Positions 10,915 through 25,100 of a stretch of DNA of 64,000 bases are shown here, piece by piece (the first letter of the stretch is position 1; each line of letters opens with the position of its first letter). The notes under the pieces are model-generated. The model was not told the DNA's origin and made no database searches. It saw nothing but the letters and a program-made list of their open reading frames with translations. This DNA is from Nymphaea colorata. Taxonomy: Eukaryota > Streptophyta > Magnoliopsida > Nymphaeales > Nymphaeaceae. The stretch lies in contig NC_045138.2 of the NCBI RefSeq assembly GCF_008831285.2, positions 19,811,934 to 19,875,933 on the forward strand. Reading direction: 5' to 3'. The translations under genes and the position numbers were made by a program.

Positions 10915-13900
10915 ACCTAGTAGACCATGAGGGAAAAAGATAGGAAAAGAAAGAGACTTGACTTTCGCCCGAGGAGTGAAATATATCCCCTTGCTCACCT
11001 GAAATCTATTTGTCATCTATTTAACTTTTTACTTATAAGTCTCATCGGAATGAAATTTTGTGGCGACGTGTGGTGCTCTGCTCCTATTATTCTTCGTCTA
11101 CCAGCTCATAATTTTCACGTGCACATGTAGGCTGGAAGATGCAAAAAGAACCACATGAACACCCACGTGCATGTTCGGCCCCCTCACACGTTCTTTTGTG
11201 AGGGGTATGTTAGTCATTTACAAACATCCTTTTTCTCTTCGTTATTTCAATTTAAGATATTTCCCGTAGTCAAAATTTTATAAATTTTTCTTGCGCCGTC
11301 AAACTTGGGATGAAAAAATTAACTGTTAAGTTGGTTTTCATAAATGTCTTTCCAATTTTTTTTTCTACCCTCAAGGGTGGAAAAAATCTTTTAAGATGAA
11401 ACAAATAACCGTTGAACTCTCAAGCATTCCTTAATCCAACTATTCTCTTTCTTCATCTTTCATTCTTTTCAAATTAAAACATAAATCCAAGTCCAGCAAA
11501 AACAAAGGGGTTTTGGAAATCTGGATTTTGTTTTCATTTCTTGAACTGAACTAAGTTTACCAAAACTTATTTCCAACTCTATATTTTCAATATATCAAAC
11601 GACCCCTTAACGACATTTTTTTCCCTCACTACAAGGGCATTATCATCAATTTAAGCTTCTGAAACTCATAAGCCTCCTCCGATGTAGGCCATACACTATA
11701 TCATTCATGAGAAGCGATCAGGTTTTGTTATAAGCTTGACTGGATGCCATTAATGGCGGAAATAAGAGCAGGAGAAATTCAGAATTACATTGCCATGATG
11801 CCTCCAATCCAAAACTTTTTTGGCTCTGCCACTGGTGGATGACGAAGATATTGAGAGATTTCAAAAAAAAAAAAATCATGCTTGACTTGGGACTTAGTTG
11901 AAATCACTGCTTAACTTTTGAGGATAAACAAGGAGACGCTGAAGATTTGCTGGAAATGATCAAATATGTGCCTCTAATAACCACTGTTAGTATGACTAAA
12001 GCTTGAATTGAGTTGTAGATTCCAGCACAAAACCAGCAAGATATCATTACAGTTGATGGCAGGCAAGTTCTCTCAAAAAGAGGTGGTGTGAGTTGACGGT
12101 TCCCTTGATGTCATCAAATGACTCCACCTCAAGAAATGTCATCAAATAGCTTACACTACGAGTTCAAGCCAACTATTTGGTACCCCTTCTCCTTTTTAAG
12201 GGCACTCTGTAAGGATTATTTGGTGGGCCGGCATATGTCAATGAAGAATTTCAGACATTATGACTGTCTTAATGTAAATATCTGCTAAAGTGATTGCATT
12301 TTGAGATATTACATCATTTTATATGGTATGAAACAATTTTATAATGTATAGATACATATATGCAATTATGGATTCTTTGATGGGTTGAATCCGTAATTAC
12401 TCATAGTATAAAATGATAGTGGTCTCTGTGTCGTGCAACGGTTGCTTGAAACATTGTTTATAGGGTTGTCTCTTCTTTCATCTGAGAGAGATCGCACGTG
12501 CGCTGCACAGACTCTGGAAGATTCTATTGCGATCTACCATCTGTACCGTTCAGATGGATTCGAGTACGCTTTCGCTACAGTTAAAATTTCAATTCAATGA
12601 TTTAGCGTGAGCATGATCCTGTTTAGAGCATATTCTTTTCTTGTGTATGCATGAGGAATCCCCATCACACTCCACTATGTGCAGGCAGTCGGAGTGTATT
12701 AGAGCTAGAAGCTCTCGACATTGGTGTTACAATATTGCACGCCATAACTTTGCAGTCTTCAACCAAATTCTGTGAGAAAAACTATAAGAGATGCTGCCAT
12801 GTATTATTCATGGGAACCAAAATATGTGGAAACCATAAACTACATTAATTTCATTATCACTGAATTCATGAGAAGTGATGACATTTTGTTCTGAAGTTTG
12901 AGTGGATGCCAAAGATGTGAAGGGATCTAACTCAGAAACAATCAAGTGTCTATCAATTTCTTGTGAGGAAACTGCATTAACGGAAAAGCTATCAGCAAAG
13001 GCAAGAGGAGTCCACATGTTTACCAACCAGCTAATTTTGGTGCCAGACAAATCTAAATGTGAAGTCTTATCTTTACCATTGGAATCGAGCTAGAGACCTG
13101 CTTTCATGCATAATCGACCAGTTATACTATGTTCCTTAATGCTGCTCTGGCTATATATTTAATTATTTCTTTGTCAATGGAACCCGGTCTTCGAACCTTC
13201 ACAAGAGCTGTAGTAGACCATACTGGTCTTCTTCATCCTTGATAGACAGGCCCAATTATGGCTTAGCAATAAGTGGTATCCATGGGAACTGAACTAAGAC
13301 TCCCCATCTGACAGCCATTACTTGCCCCACTTGACCTGGTTTTCAAAAATGTATTTTGAGGAAAAAACGATGACTGAAAAAATTTACAATTTGAAAAATG
13401 ATGCTTGTCAAGTTCTCATTATAGTTGATCTTTTCTGAGCTGCAACTTGGGAATCGACTTGTAAATTATTCACCTGTTGGAATGTTCCAAAACAAGGTTG
13501 CCATAATCGTTCAGAATGAGGGAACATCTTTTAATCAGAAAAAATTCACATAATCTCACGGCATTTTTCTCTAGATTGGTCTTTGTCATAAATAAGATTT
13601 AATTATTGGAAATCAGTAAGGCCGTCGGATGGCTGTATCCAACGGTCCACTTGTTCATTTATTTTTCAAACGGGGAGCAAAAGTTTTATCGGATGTCTTC
13701 AGAGAGACAAACGAAGATAGGTGTGGGAATCATTTTGGTGGACCAGAAGATTATCCCAACCCAGTTGGTCATTCAGTGACTAATTAGTAGTTGAATTCAA
13801 ATTTGCTACGGAAGATTTCTTAACGAGTTTGACTGATATCCAAATCCAAGAGCACAACTCTCTTGCAAAGGAACACAATTCAAATTGAAAGTCAAGTCTC

Positions 13901-15000
13901 GAATTTTGAGTGGTCCTGGCTCATGGTTTGATTACACTACATTCCGAACCCAATCCAAAGTGGCTTCCAAGTAGGGACGTCCATGGGATTGAATTCCAAA
14001 CAGATACACTCTTAACCAATTTATCCATTTAAATTTGAATTTGAATATACACAAAGAAAAGTCGCGTCGATTTCACAATCCAAATCTGATCTATATCCAA
14101 TTTTTTAATTCGCATCCGAATTTAATTAAACATGATTGAAATCCGAATCCAAATTCAATCGATATATCAAATCTAAGACCATATATTATTTCTTATATCT
14201 AGATCTGATCCAATTTTTTAATCAGATATTAAATTGTTAAATTACATGTCCGACCTTTTTCGAAATGGCTCGATCAAATATCAGATCTAAATAGGATGAA
14301 ATCTAAGTCAGAAGTATTGACATTCATCTCGTGCTATAAAGCACTTGCACCGTGTTGTCATTATAAGAGTTGGTGTTCAAATTACTCGCTTTGAGTCAAA
14401 CATGAGAGAAACGCTGCCCTGGCAGAAAGAATTGCGGTGGCCACAGAAAGGAATGGTGGGCACGTCCGTCGTCCGCCCCAACCCCAGCCAAACAAATGTG
14501 AACCGCTGTTGTCAACGTTCATCAGCCGCGTGTCAACTTGCCGACTCAAATACAGCATATCAGGTTGCATCAGTTGGATAGCATCGACCCGATCACGCCA
14601 CTCCCCATTTTTTATCTCAACTAATTTAAATTCATCTAAAAATATCATATTTTTCATAAACCATATGGGCCAATATCAATGAGCAGATAGATACATTACA
14701 TAATAAAACCTCGGCTTTCGTTTGAGATGAAGTAGAAATTCGTTGAAGGGATTCAACGTTAAATGTTCTTTTCTAAACCTTGTCAGGCTGTCAGCACATA
14801 TTACCAGTAAATAAATTGAGAATTCAAGTTCTGTAATGGATTAGTTGGAACTAAGTAACCACAAAGGTTAATAACTTTCGATAATTCTAGTCTCGAATAA
14901 CGTCGTAACGGGCTTACCAACTAGCTAGCGTGCTCACCGTAGCTCGACTTTCCATAAAGATGGGCCAACAAGTCTGAGCACATCCAGCAAGATCATTTTG
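10915..15000. other. Gene-free spacer between CAT and BPM genes
   Basis: No gene was recognised. At about 12420-12640 the text (gattcgagtacgctttcgct and nearby) has the flavour of a decayed copia LTR, but no partner LTR, primer site or target duplication was found. At 13980-14340 are degenerate repeats of aatccgaatcc/gatctgatcc words that recur at about 61310-61690. Short open frames on both strands at 14345-14682 overlap each other and look like chance. Confidence 0.45.
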
Positions 15001-15266
15001 TTATTATCAGCTGTGATTAGAGGTCCTCCTGGCCTGCATGGCACTGAGATGGAAGGACTCGGGGAAATGATCAAACAGCCATGCTCAGACAGCAGGAGTT
15101 CCCTGAAATTTACATGACAAATCTGAACAAAAAAGATTGGTCAAAAAAGCCAAAACTGCAAGAACCAATAAAATGGAAAAAAAAAATCAGATTAATGTCT
15201 TTCTAGCATTGTCAGTATCCTTTTGACAGAATCGCCATTTTACAACAAAAAGCATGCAGGAGTTGG

Positions 15267-18200
15267 TCAGGTTCGTTGCCTCACTCTCCTCCCGTTAGTG
15301 TCCGTCCCGTCGGAGAGCTGAGCCCAAACACTGCGGCTCTTCCCCTGGCTGCTGCACTCCTCGTCACATCCGGCAACCGTCTTCAGAAGTTCGGACTGCA
15401 ACGAGGGGCAATTCTCCTTGAGATACTCAAAACCCTCCGTCAACATTACCGCTGCATTGAAGGTTTTACACCATTCAGACATCTCGCATTTGAAAGAATA
15501 TGTTGCCAATAAAGGAAATATAGCAAAGAAATCTAGTGAGATGACAGATGGGGTGAACAATCACTTCTGCAATATTCGTTAGGATCGCAAGAGAAACAAG
15601 AAAAGAGAAATCTAAGGCACAGGAATTGGCAGAACCAATGAAAATTTGAAGTAAACAAAATATCACGACCAACCTGCAAGATTCTCAGCAGCAAATTTCA
15701 AGCAAACGGCCTTTAGCTCCATGGCATGGTAACGAACTGCCAATGCGAGGATGCTAGCAACTGAAGTCACAGTGATGTCTCTGCATAGGTAGGATTCGCA
15801 CATCAGCCTAAGGCGTGCCAAGCCATACTTATCTGAAGCAGCCAACAGTTTTGCAGCTAGTGTTTCAGAAACAGAAGATGAACAGGATGGACTTGATGAT
15901 GTAGCTAATTCGTCCTCCATCAGAGTGTCCGTGTATACAAAATGTAGCAAAGCCTGCCCAACATGGACAACAAGTCAAGAAAGTATCACTGAAATACAAG
16001 GAAAATTGACTGGCTACCAATTACTGGGGGGGCGTACCAAGAACACAAAATAGTTGCAATAACAGAATATTTTGGCATTGGAAAAAAGGGATTTCACCTT
16101 AAAAACCTTTGGTTCCAGATCATTGATAACAATTTCGTTGGTGTCTTCCTGCAGCTCCTCGAAGAATTGAGCTCGAAATACAGGAGATCGAGCAGCTAAT
16201 ACCAGTTTATGGGAGTGAAATTTTTCTCCGGCCACATTGAAACTGACATCTGATCCTTCTTGATTATCAAGAAGTACACCAAAATGCTGGCCTATATCAG
16301 ATTCTGGAACTTGTATCGAATGTAACCTGAAGCAATCCATAGCTGACACCACCACACCAACTGTACAATTAATCTTTAAGCAATCATCCTTCAGGTAATC
16401 TGAAGTTTCGAGCATAGCACGTCTGTAGAAGCGCTTGTAACCCCTACACAGAAAATTTCTTTTCATTGTGAGTTTGATTTATTAAAATATCGAAGTAAAT
16501 AAGTTGATGCAAAGAGCTAAGTAGCAGTAATCATGTTAAATTAGCAGACAAGCACATTGTGAGGGCGCACACACTCTTCAAATATTTTTCAAGAGTTGCT
16601 TGCATGTGAGCCTGAGTAATTGCAATTAAAACTCCAGAATCAATTAATATTTTATTACACCTACATACACTCTCAGTCTCAGGTTCTAATATAGTACATT
16701 TATATCCTTATGAGTCCAAGTCCAAGCACCCATGATATCTTTCGCAAGAAATTTATGCATGTTATTTCAACGATCAATATTTTCTTTTCGTCTAACAGAT
16801 ATTTCTTAAGAGTCTATTTTGATCATTTATCATAAATTCTAAAGATCGAGTAATATACACCATGCACTCAAAATTCATTAAGCTTCTGCCGAATGCACTA
16901 ACAAGATAATCTGCATACAGTGAACATCCAGGTAAACCTGAGGCAAAAGCCACCTAGGCTTCATGTATCTACAGTAACACCACTAACATGCATTTATCTG
17001 GGGGCAAAGAACGCCTAAGCTATACGTACACCAACAATATGCACATGCAAGCCAATTGTACCAACCAAGAGGGCTTACAGATTCTTGGAAATATTTCACC
17101 AGATACCCTCAAGTTACCTAAACAACTGCATTCCTCAAATCAGAAAAGTGCTTTTATTGGGGAGCTTCATGTTTTATCAATTATCATATTCCAGGCATAC
17201 CGTTCCACAGCACAGAGACAAGCATCTCAAAGGAGGGAATTAGGTTCACACTTTTCCTTACAAAAGCAAGTTCATGAAAGTATCTAGTATTCTAAATCAA
17301 TTGGCCTGAAGCAAAATACAGCCTATCTCACAACCTTTCACTCCCTCAGGCAGTCATTTGCTAATCTATTCAAGCAGATACTCAATATCTGACTGAACTG
17401 TTGTTCCCATTTTGAAATTACCAGAATATTTAATATCTGACTGAACTGTTGTTCCCACTTCACAATTACCAGTATATCATCCATGTAAGGACTTGATCTA
17501 AAACTGACCTGTGTGCCCTAGGCTGGCACCTCCCAGCTTACCCGCTTCAGTTTGTATCTAAAAAAAAATTACAAACACATGTATATAAAGCACTGAACAT
17601 TTCTGAAAAAACTTCGACACAAGGCTCTTCTTGAGTCCTTCTTCCCATACTTAAGGTGTTACAATTCAACCACATATTACTCCGTGGTTCACCTCCTTAT
17701 TAGTTCTACCATCCAAACAATCCTCTTTAGGAACTCAATCTTTGTTGAAATTACAGAGACTTTGCAACGTCCATCACCAAATGACTTCACCAATTATGCT
17801 TAAGGACTCCTTCAGCTCTCAGTCATCTAAGCACACAACAGATCCCCACATCATGCAGTTAACCAAACTTTGTCATAATTCAAGAATGTCATATTCTGGA
17901 TTATGATCAAACGTATATAGAAAAATGATGAACAAGACAATGAATTCTGAAAAGTCAACTGAAAGATTTCAAAGGCGGGTTTGTCAAATGACAAGATGGA
18001 AGCATAGATCAGTTTGTAGGGTTAGAACTAAATGAAATGCTTTGGACACTCAAATAAATCCCACAATGCCATTTCTGGATAGCAATCTTATATTACAATT
18101 TACAATATACATGTTGAATCAGAGTTAGTGAGTTACCCTCATCGGGTCCAGCATCAGCTTCAAACCAACATTTGGTCATGTTACGTGATCAAAACTCTCT

Positions 18201-19947
18201 CAGGTTTGCAACAGCCTCAAACCAACATTCACCGAATGCCAAGTAAATCCAATCATTTTTGCTGTTTGCACATGTTCTCTATAGTATTACCAAGAACTCA
18301 CATGAAGATGCATCTCTAAATTGGATCTATTTAAATTTCAGGTCTGGAACTGGACCTGCTGCTGCAAAGTTCAGAGACGCACTCAGGACCACAATCCTCT
18401 AGCTAGTCATCCTCCTCGATCAGCCAAAAGTCAGAACCTATCTCTTGATCAACTCACTGAATCTCCTCACGTCCACACTCCCGCTGTGCCTCTTGGCAAT
18501 TCACCAGGTACAGGATGATGTCCCGTTCTAGCCATCAGGAATTTGAAGTTTTACCAGGATTAGACCTACTTCTCAGCACGCTTTCTTGTTATAGCTAGTC
18601 ACGGGTTCTAGACAACAACTGAAAAATTCCCTTCTACATTTATCAACCACCCAGTAAACTTTTCCATATCATAGGGACGTCAGGCTGGTGATGCGTGGAA
18701 AAAGAATAAATAGAACAGCAAAGCATGCGTATATTCTTGTAGAAGTCCAAGAGAACAGGGTGCAGGTTGTCCTCAAGTTCACGCAAATAAAAAAAAATGT
18801 GTGGAGTTTCAATTTGAGCAACAACACGCAGGAAACATCGTCTTGCTAGTGACCAGCTTTGCATATTTTATAACCATGAGCAATGAGAAGGATTTAGATC
18901 ACCTAAAGCAGAATCCATAAACTTCTTCAAATTGAAAGGCCTTAGTGAAATTATCGCACCTAATGGCCCTCATATTAGATAAGACGGTCAGTATACCTTC
19001 CCTCTAAAAATCACTTAAATGTAAAAAAAACAAACAAAAAAAGAAACTAATATCCCAGAACTGGAATAGTTCTTGACAATTTAAGGTATGCCATGAAACC
19101 CTGAAAGAGTATCCCCTAGAAAAATGAATCAAAAACATCAGATGTAAAGAACCCAACAACGTTCAACAATGTACAGCTTCTCAGCAGATGTGTGCAAAGA
19201 AGTTAACAAAAACTCTGAAAGATGATAAACCGAAACGATGATTTGTATGAATAGTGATTTTATGCAATACCAACTATTTCAAAGCGAATTGAACGTGAAG
19301 CAAGTCGTCTTCAAAGATTACAGAAAAAGAAATAACATAACAAACAAGAAGATTAACCAAAGCAATAACAAAAGGCAAGCGAAGCGAAGCCTAACAAGGT
19401 GAATAGAATTTTTAACATTGTTACCCCAAAAAAAAACAGAAAGAATCTCATTACAGACTTCTGAAAACGAATAGACATATAAATGAACAACAATATAGAG
19501 CCTAGAAAACACAGCAGATATCCCAAACAAAAGCCTTAGCAGAACTCCTGATACCAACCACATGCTACCGCGGTACTTCAGCGTATACGGCCCGCTCTCA
19601 AGGGACCTCTCGAAATGGCTGTGAATCTTGTGCTTTCCCTTCCCGCTCTGGTCGACAAGGGTGAGCTCAAAGAGCGCCCTGACATCTGTGCCTTCACTCG
19701 CGAGGGCAATGAACACAGAGACGTAGAGGGAGTTGTCCTCGGCGTTCTTCCCGTCGGGATAGAAGTAGATCGCCCACTGATAACCCCCAACGGTAAAATT
19801 ATCGCTCGCTATGTGGCGCCCAACGCCCATCCCTTTCGCCAGAGAGTACCCCTTGATGACGAATTTATGCGACCCGTTGATCGTCTCTGTTACCGAGCGG
19901 GAGCTCGTCGGCGAAAGAGCCAGGCCCTCCAGAGTGCCGTCAGGCAT
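15267..19947 (-). CDS. BPM: BTB/POZ and MATH domain protein (BPM family CUL3 adaptor)
   Basis: Substrate-recognition subunit of CUL3-RING ubiquitin ligases: in plants the MATH domain binds targets such as HD-ZIP, ERF/AP2 and MYB factors and PP2C phosphatases, and the BTB domain binds Cullin-3. Four exons (19947-19559, 16443-16098, 15953-15674, 15451-15267) give 1200 nt, 399 aa, the usual length. The MATH domain spans about residues 20-155 ([52 protein letters not shown]). BTB spans about 180-310 ([40 protein letters not shown]), followed by a C-terminal helix region ending GRRVRQRT. The ATG at 19947 is the first in frame after a stop at 20034. Intron 1 is 3.1 kb. Intron phases match throughout. 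Confidence 0.95.
17384..17477. repeat. 48-bp tandem duplication in BPM intron 1
   Basis: Two adjacent copies starting at 17384 and 17432 share aatatctgactgaactgttg and a following ttcccac/at segment. No function is apparent. Confidence 0.7.
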
Positions 19948-20450
19948 TTCCTCTTCCAACAAGCGATCAATCGTGCAAGAGGCAAGAATTAGGTTTCCCA
20001 GAGAGGGCGTCCACGCATCGTCCGCAAAACCCTAACACGAACACGGCTGCGAAGACCCCGATTCCCTTGCGAGAAGAATCCCCGCTAGGACGATGGACAC
20101 GTTGAACGGGGAAAATTAGGGTTTTGACAAAGAACCGAGCGCAGAATCACGCGAAAACCCTACCCCTCGTTTGCTCGCCCCCGTTTAGGGCTCCGGGGGA
20201 AATGAATCCGGTGAATCGGGATATGCCGACAGAAATTTGGGGACTTCCGGCGTGCGATCGACGGAAAAATTTCACGGTTCCTCTCGTTCGCTTCTACCGG
20301 AATTCTCCTCCCTCTCTCTCTCTCCGTCTTCTTCGTGAAAATGAGGGAAAAGGCGTTGGTTCTTAGCAATTTAAAAAGAAGAGACTTTAGCGAAGCAAGA
20401 GCGGAAGATGGCGTGTCTTACTTGCAGGGAAAAAGATGGCGGTATTTGTT
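19948..20450 (-). other. 5' leader and proximal promoter of the BPM gene
   Basis: Upstream of the BPM start, with higher G+C than the spacer beyond about 20450, as expected for a leader plus core promoter. A (CT)n-type run at about 20311-20328 and CG-containing text are present. The minus-strand frame is closed by a stop at 20032-20034. No certain TATA box was identified. Confidence 0.4.
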
Positions 20451-22187
20451 GAGCCCCAATTCTTCACCGCTAATCTTCAAAACCCGCAAAATTTTCCGAA
20501 TTTTGAGATGGGTGCCAAATACTTTTCTGAAACTTTACTTTTTGTGAGTAAAACGCAAGTGGTAACACAGCAGATTCAAGATATCGAAGTAAAATCTCAA
20601 AATCACACACTTTTCTGCCAAATAGTTCATCCAGTCCAGAAAATAACAAGGCTAGAAGTTGTTTCACGACAATCAAGTTTTGTGAAAATTTGATTTTTTT
20701 TTTCAACGAATTTCTATGCCTGATTCGTGTGTTTAAGTGGTATGACTAAAACAACATTTTTCTTGTAAACAGTTTGGGGCAAGTTATTTACATCTTTCTG
20801 AAAACATCATTATGTTAAAATTGGGTTTTCACAGAGATCACCTAAACATACCTTAAATGTCACTTTGAAGGCTTAAATCAAATTCTGTCTTAATGGGGAA
20901 ACGACGTTTTGCCTCCAAAATGATATTTAAAGGTGTCACTCAAATACGGCCTAACTCTTTTATACTAAGTAACAAACAACATAGGTAAAAAAAGGAAGAA
21001 AATGACTCAATAAGACAAGCATTTGTTATTAATGATGAAAGATAACATGCTCATTTTACTTTGTTCAAATCTAAAAAAGAAGAGAACAAACTTGAGTTAA
21101 TGGGCAATTAATTAAAAGTAGGTTCCCCATTCCACAGTTTCTCTAATGCCACCACATTAAATACCAGGGATGGCAAGCACTTGCCACAAAATTAAATGCA
21201 AAAGGTCGATTCTCGAAGAAATCTTTCCTTGCTTTATAAGCATGTGGATCAGAAGAACCTTCCTGGAAGCCGTCGAGTGAAAATTTTCGTTCTAAGCTTC
21301 AGCTCTTGGCAATAATTTCTTGTAGGCGGTCATGGTTGGGTACTTTTTGTTACCACTCTTCCAACGTTCACAGAACGCCATGTCCCCGTTCAAAATAGAA
21401 ACAGATATTCTCAACTGCAGTGCTTTCTTTTTTCTGAACTTGTAAGCCTCAAAACTTTTTTACAAGCGAATCCAATAAGAAAACCACGTTCAAAAACTAA
21501 GAATCAGAAAACAAGAAATCATAATATCTGCTCTTAAATGTGCATACCAGATTTTTATAAAGATCGAGTAGACATCAAAGCTGAGAACAATTAAAACTTA
21601 AAAAACAATCGTCGCTTCTACCCCTTCCAAGACCATGATTGCTGCATTTACTAGTACTTTGTATGCAAAGAGATTTCCACCTCTAAAGTCGTTTATCAAT
21701 CATGCAGGTGCGCACACATTATACGGCCAAAGGTTAGAAAAAATATCATCAGTTTCTTTGATGGAATATACACGTGCATTTACAAAAAAAAAAAACAAAA
21801 AACAAAAAAAGGATGAATTCTTCTACTTCAGAACGAGAATAATGAACCTAATCAAACAAACATCATCTATAGATCCCCATACCATAAAACAAACCTATCA
21901 AAATTTTCCGTCCGCAAGTACATGCACCTTCCTCTTTCAACGGTCCTAAAATGAAAAATGGTGGAGTACAAGAACATGAGCCCATAAACTGAATTCTACA
22001 TTCTATGTTAGTGAAAGTACATTAGATGTCGGACGAGTTTGATCCCATTAACAGGTAGGAGTAATGATATTCATGGTAAAACCATGGATAATTCCCAACA
22101 AAAAACATGATGTGGCGATACCCATGTTGCCACCCTCTGCCACAGGCTTGCATACTATTTTAGTGTAGCTGCCATGCACATTCTGCC
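20451..22187. other. Spacer between BPM and the PNET2-like gene
   Basis: Holds the distal upstream region of BPM and the 3' end of the downstream-reading PNET2-like gene (its 3' UTR would extend left from 22187). No separate gene was recognised; the open frame at 21635-21949 is low-complexity (poly-A/Lys rich). Confidence 0.45.
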
Positions 22188-25100
22188 TTAGCGCCATCTG
22201 AACAAGCCAACTCTACTATTGCTAACTGCAGTTTCTCCAGATGAATCTGACCCGCTTCCTACACTCTCCTCTGGGCTGTCCTCTGGCATAATTTGAATTC
22301 GATTTGCATTCTCAATGATCCATTCAGAAAATTCCGGTGAAGAAGCCCACTCTCTCATGGCTTCTCTTGTTGATTCACGCGTGAAATCCTCCCATTCTTT
22401 CTTTGAGAACCTCTTCCTTGCTGGAGTTTTATGGAAAGTGGAGTAGTAGCTGGAATCGACCAGACTTGTGCTCTTAGATGATGATGACGATATCAACCCT
22501 TTAATAGTGAAAAGAGAGAGAAGGAAAAAAAAAAAAAATCAGATGTGCACAAGGGTGAGAAAATAAATAGCACTCTTTAACTACAACTCTGACCCAGACA
22601 AGGGTGTCCAATTTTATAAAACATAGATTTTGTCCACGCCAATACAGATGCAATAACACATAACTGTTAACCATCTCCTGTGTTCAAGCTCACGTTGTAA
22701 GTCTTTGGAGCTCGAAGGCCCCATATTTACACCAAGTACCTTGAGCCGCAGACTAGATAGCAAGTAGTTGCATTCAGTTGGGGAGCATTTGCATGACCTG
22801 AAGCCAGCCCCGTATCCTCCGGCCAGGATGGATTGGTTGCAGACCATATCAGGGTCTAAGGCAACTAACTACCCACCACAAGCACAGGGGGTTCTTGCTC
22901 ACCATTAGAAAAGTAAAAATGGACCAATCTGACATTCAGAAGACTCAGTGCATCTTTGTTGTTCATGACAAATGATAAAAGCAGGCTAAAGACATCGTCT
23001 GACATGCTAATGTGGGAAAAAAAAAAGAACCTGTATCATGTCTAGGAAACTAAAAAGAATATGAGGCAGACAGTAAACCTTTAACAGGAGAGTCAGACAA
23101 AGCATATGGAGACTTCATGCTCTCCTGATGGCTGATGAATCGTGTCACACTTTTTCCAGCCCCTGAACCCAGCTTTGATGGCCTGCTGAGGAATTCTGCT
23201 CGATTTTGATATGGAGATGTATGTTTTACTCCTGGGCGCCACAGACTGCGATTTGCTAACCGTGCTTGTGACCTGAAAACCACAGTTACCAATGTCAATA
23301 AGAATAAGAAAGAAGCATTAAACTTGAAAAGAACATCAGATTACTAACCCTTTCTTTGCCTTGGATGAAATAATCAAGCACAAAGCAAGAGAAGAAACCA
23401 CAGCTGCAAGTGCTAAAGGAGTATCATAAGAACTCTGGCAGAAAAAAGGAGCAACAGAAGAATATGGTCAATCTAATCTAAGCTAAAGGACAAGACAAAG
23501 CTGACACACATATGTTCATGGTTTTTTATTTTTTTGCAGTCAAAGAACAAAATGTTGATAATCATACACAGGCATGCATAATCATACACAGGCATGCTTT
23601 GTACTCATCTATTTATTGGTATTAGCAGCCCAGTGAAACAACTTGAACATCATTATGGACCCAGAAAAGCAAGAGCTGGGCTGCAGCATGGCCATCTAAA
23701 AACAACACAACACCACAGAGAAGTGCATGCATGGGCATGGAGACATGGAACCAAATATTGGGTGTTCAAACAAAACACACAAAGAGAATTTCAAAATATT
23801 TCATAAAACCTCATATAGACACACACAAACAGTACTTTTAAAATATTCCCAAAGCCACACTTAACTTTTGAATGAACAGCAGACGCTTAAGTATGAATTA
23901 TGAATACCTTACATTTAGACGCTTGAATTACAAAATAAGCATTCATGTGAAAATTTTGAAACTTACACATGCTCTGGTCATTTCAATGGAAGTTAGGTGC
24001 CTTTCAAAAACATATGCAACGCAAAGAAACACAGATCAAGAACAAACCTCAAAAATAAAAAGCACCCCAATAATTCGCATTGCCCATTTCACAAATTGAG
24101 CTACACCAATATCAACACTCCCATCAGATGAGAGAACAAATTTCCGCACACCCCAATAACCCAATCCAGCTCCTGCGAGAAGAATTCCCACAAATACAAA
24201 CAATGATACCTGTAAATTGTAGTGAGAGGAGAAATATCAACAAGCAACAATTGAATAGTGTTGCTTCAAAACAAAGCAATAAAGCATGAATAGAAATACA
24301 AACTTGTGAAAAGGCCAAAAAGGGTAAACTTGACATATTAATGAAATCCATGCAAATCCTTAAAGCTTGTGAGTGCATACACACATACTAAGGACAAATG
24401 GATCCAATCTGACTTACCAGCCTAGGGGTTTTGTCCATTTTTTCCATCTCTTTATTAAGATGACAGATTTAATAAACATTCAGCGGCAACCTATTGTGCC
24501 ACCAACATGAAATGCAAACCAGGCTTGTCTCTGTTCAGTCCCTAATGGTCCCCACAAACATAGATGCATTCATTTGCTTAAACTCAACAAGACATAACAA
24601 ACACATATACAAACATGCACCAAACACAAAAACAATATTCTGGCCAGGTTGGAAGCATTGTCATATATATCGTGTACAGGTATAATTTATACGGCAAGGA
24701 ATTTCTCGGGTATAATATGGCAAAATTATATATCTCGGGAAAATCTTAGCAAATTTTAAAAAAAAATTAAAACATTTAATAAATCCTGAAAATAATAAAT
24801 TAATAAAAATACGAAAAAAACACGTATAGTACGTTTTTTTTTTTTTTGCGTTTCCTAAAAAAGATGAGTCTAAGACTCTAAATGCTGCTCTATACGGCTG
24901 ACTTATTTTTCGTGTATTTAACGTGTGTGTTTTTGACTAATACGCATTTTCTGTGACAATGATTGGAAGCATGATGCATTCCTCAACATCATTTGTCAAA
25001 AGAGATAGATGGTTTAATCAACCCATGACAAACATGCCAGACCAAAAGCACATTCAGCTAAAACCAATGATGCCTTCGCTGGCATCTGCAACATTCCGTA

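Noticed and set aside
12420-12640. Possible decayed copia LTR end
   Set aside because: Resemblance in wording only; no second LTR, primer site, target duplication or internal coding remnant found nearby.
19615-19992. 125-codon open frame on the plus strand
   Set aside because: It is the antisense shadow of BPM exon 1, whose minus-strand product is a clear MATH domain.
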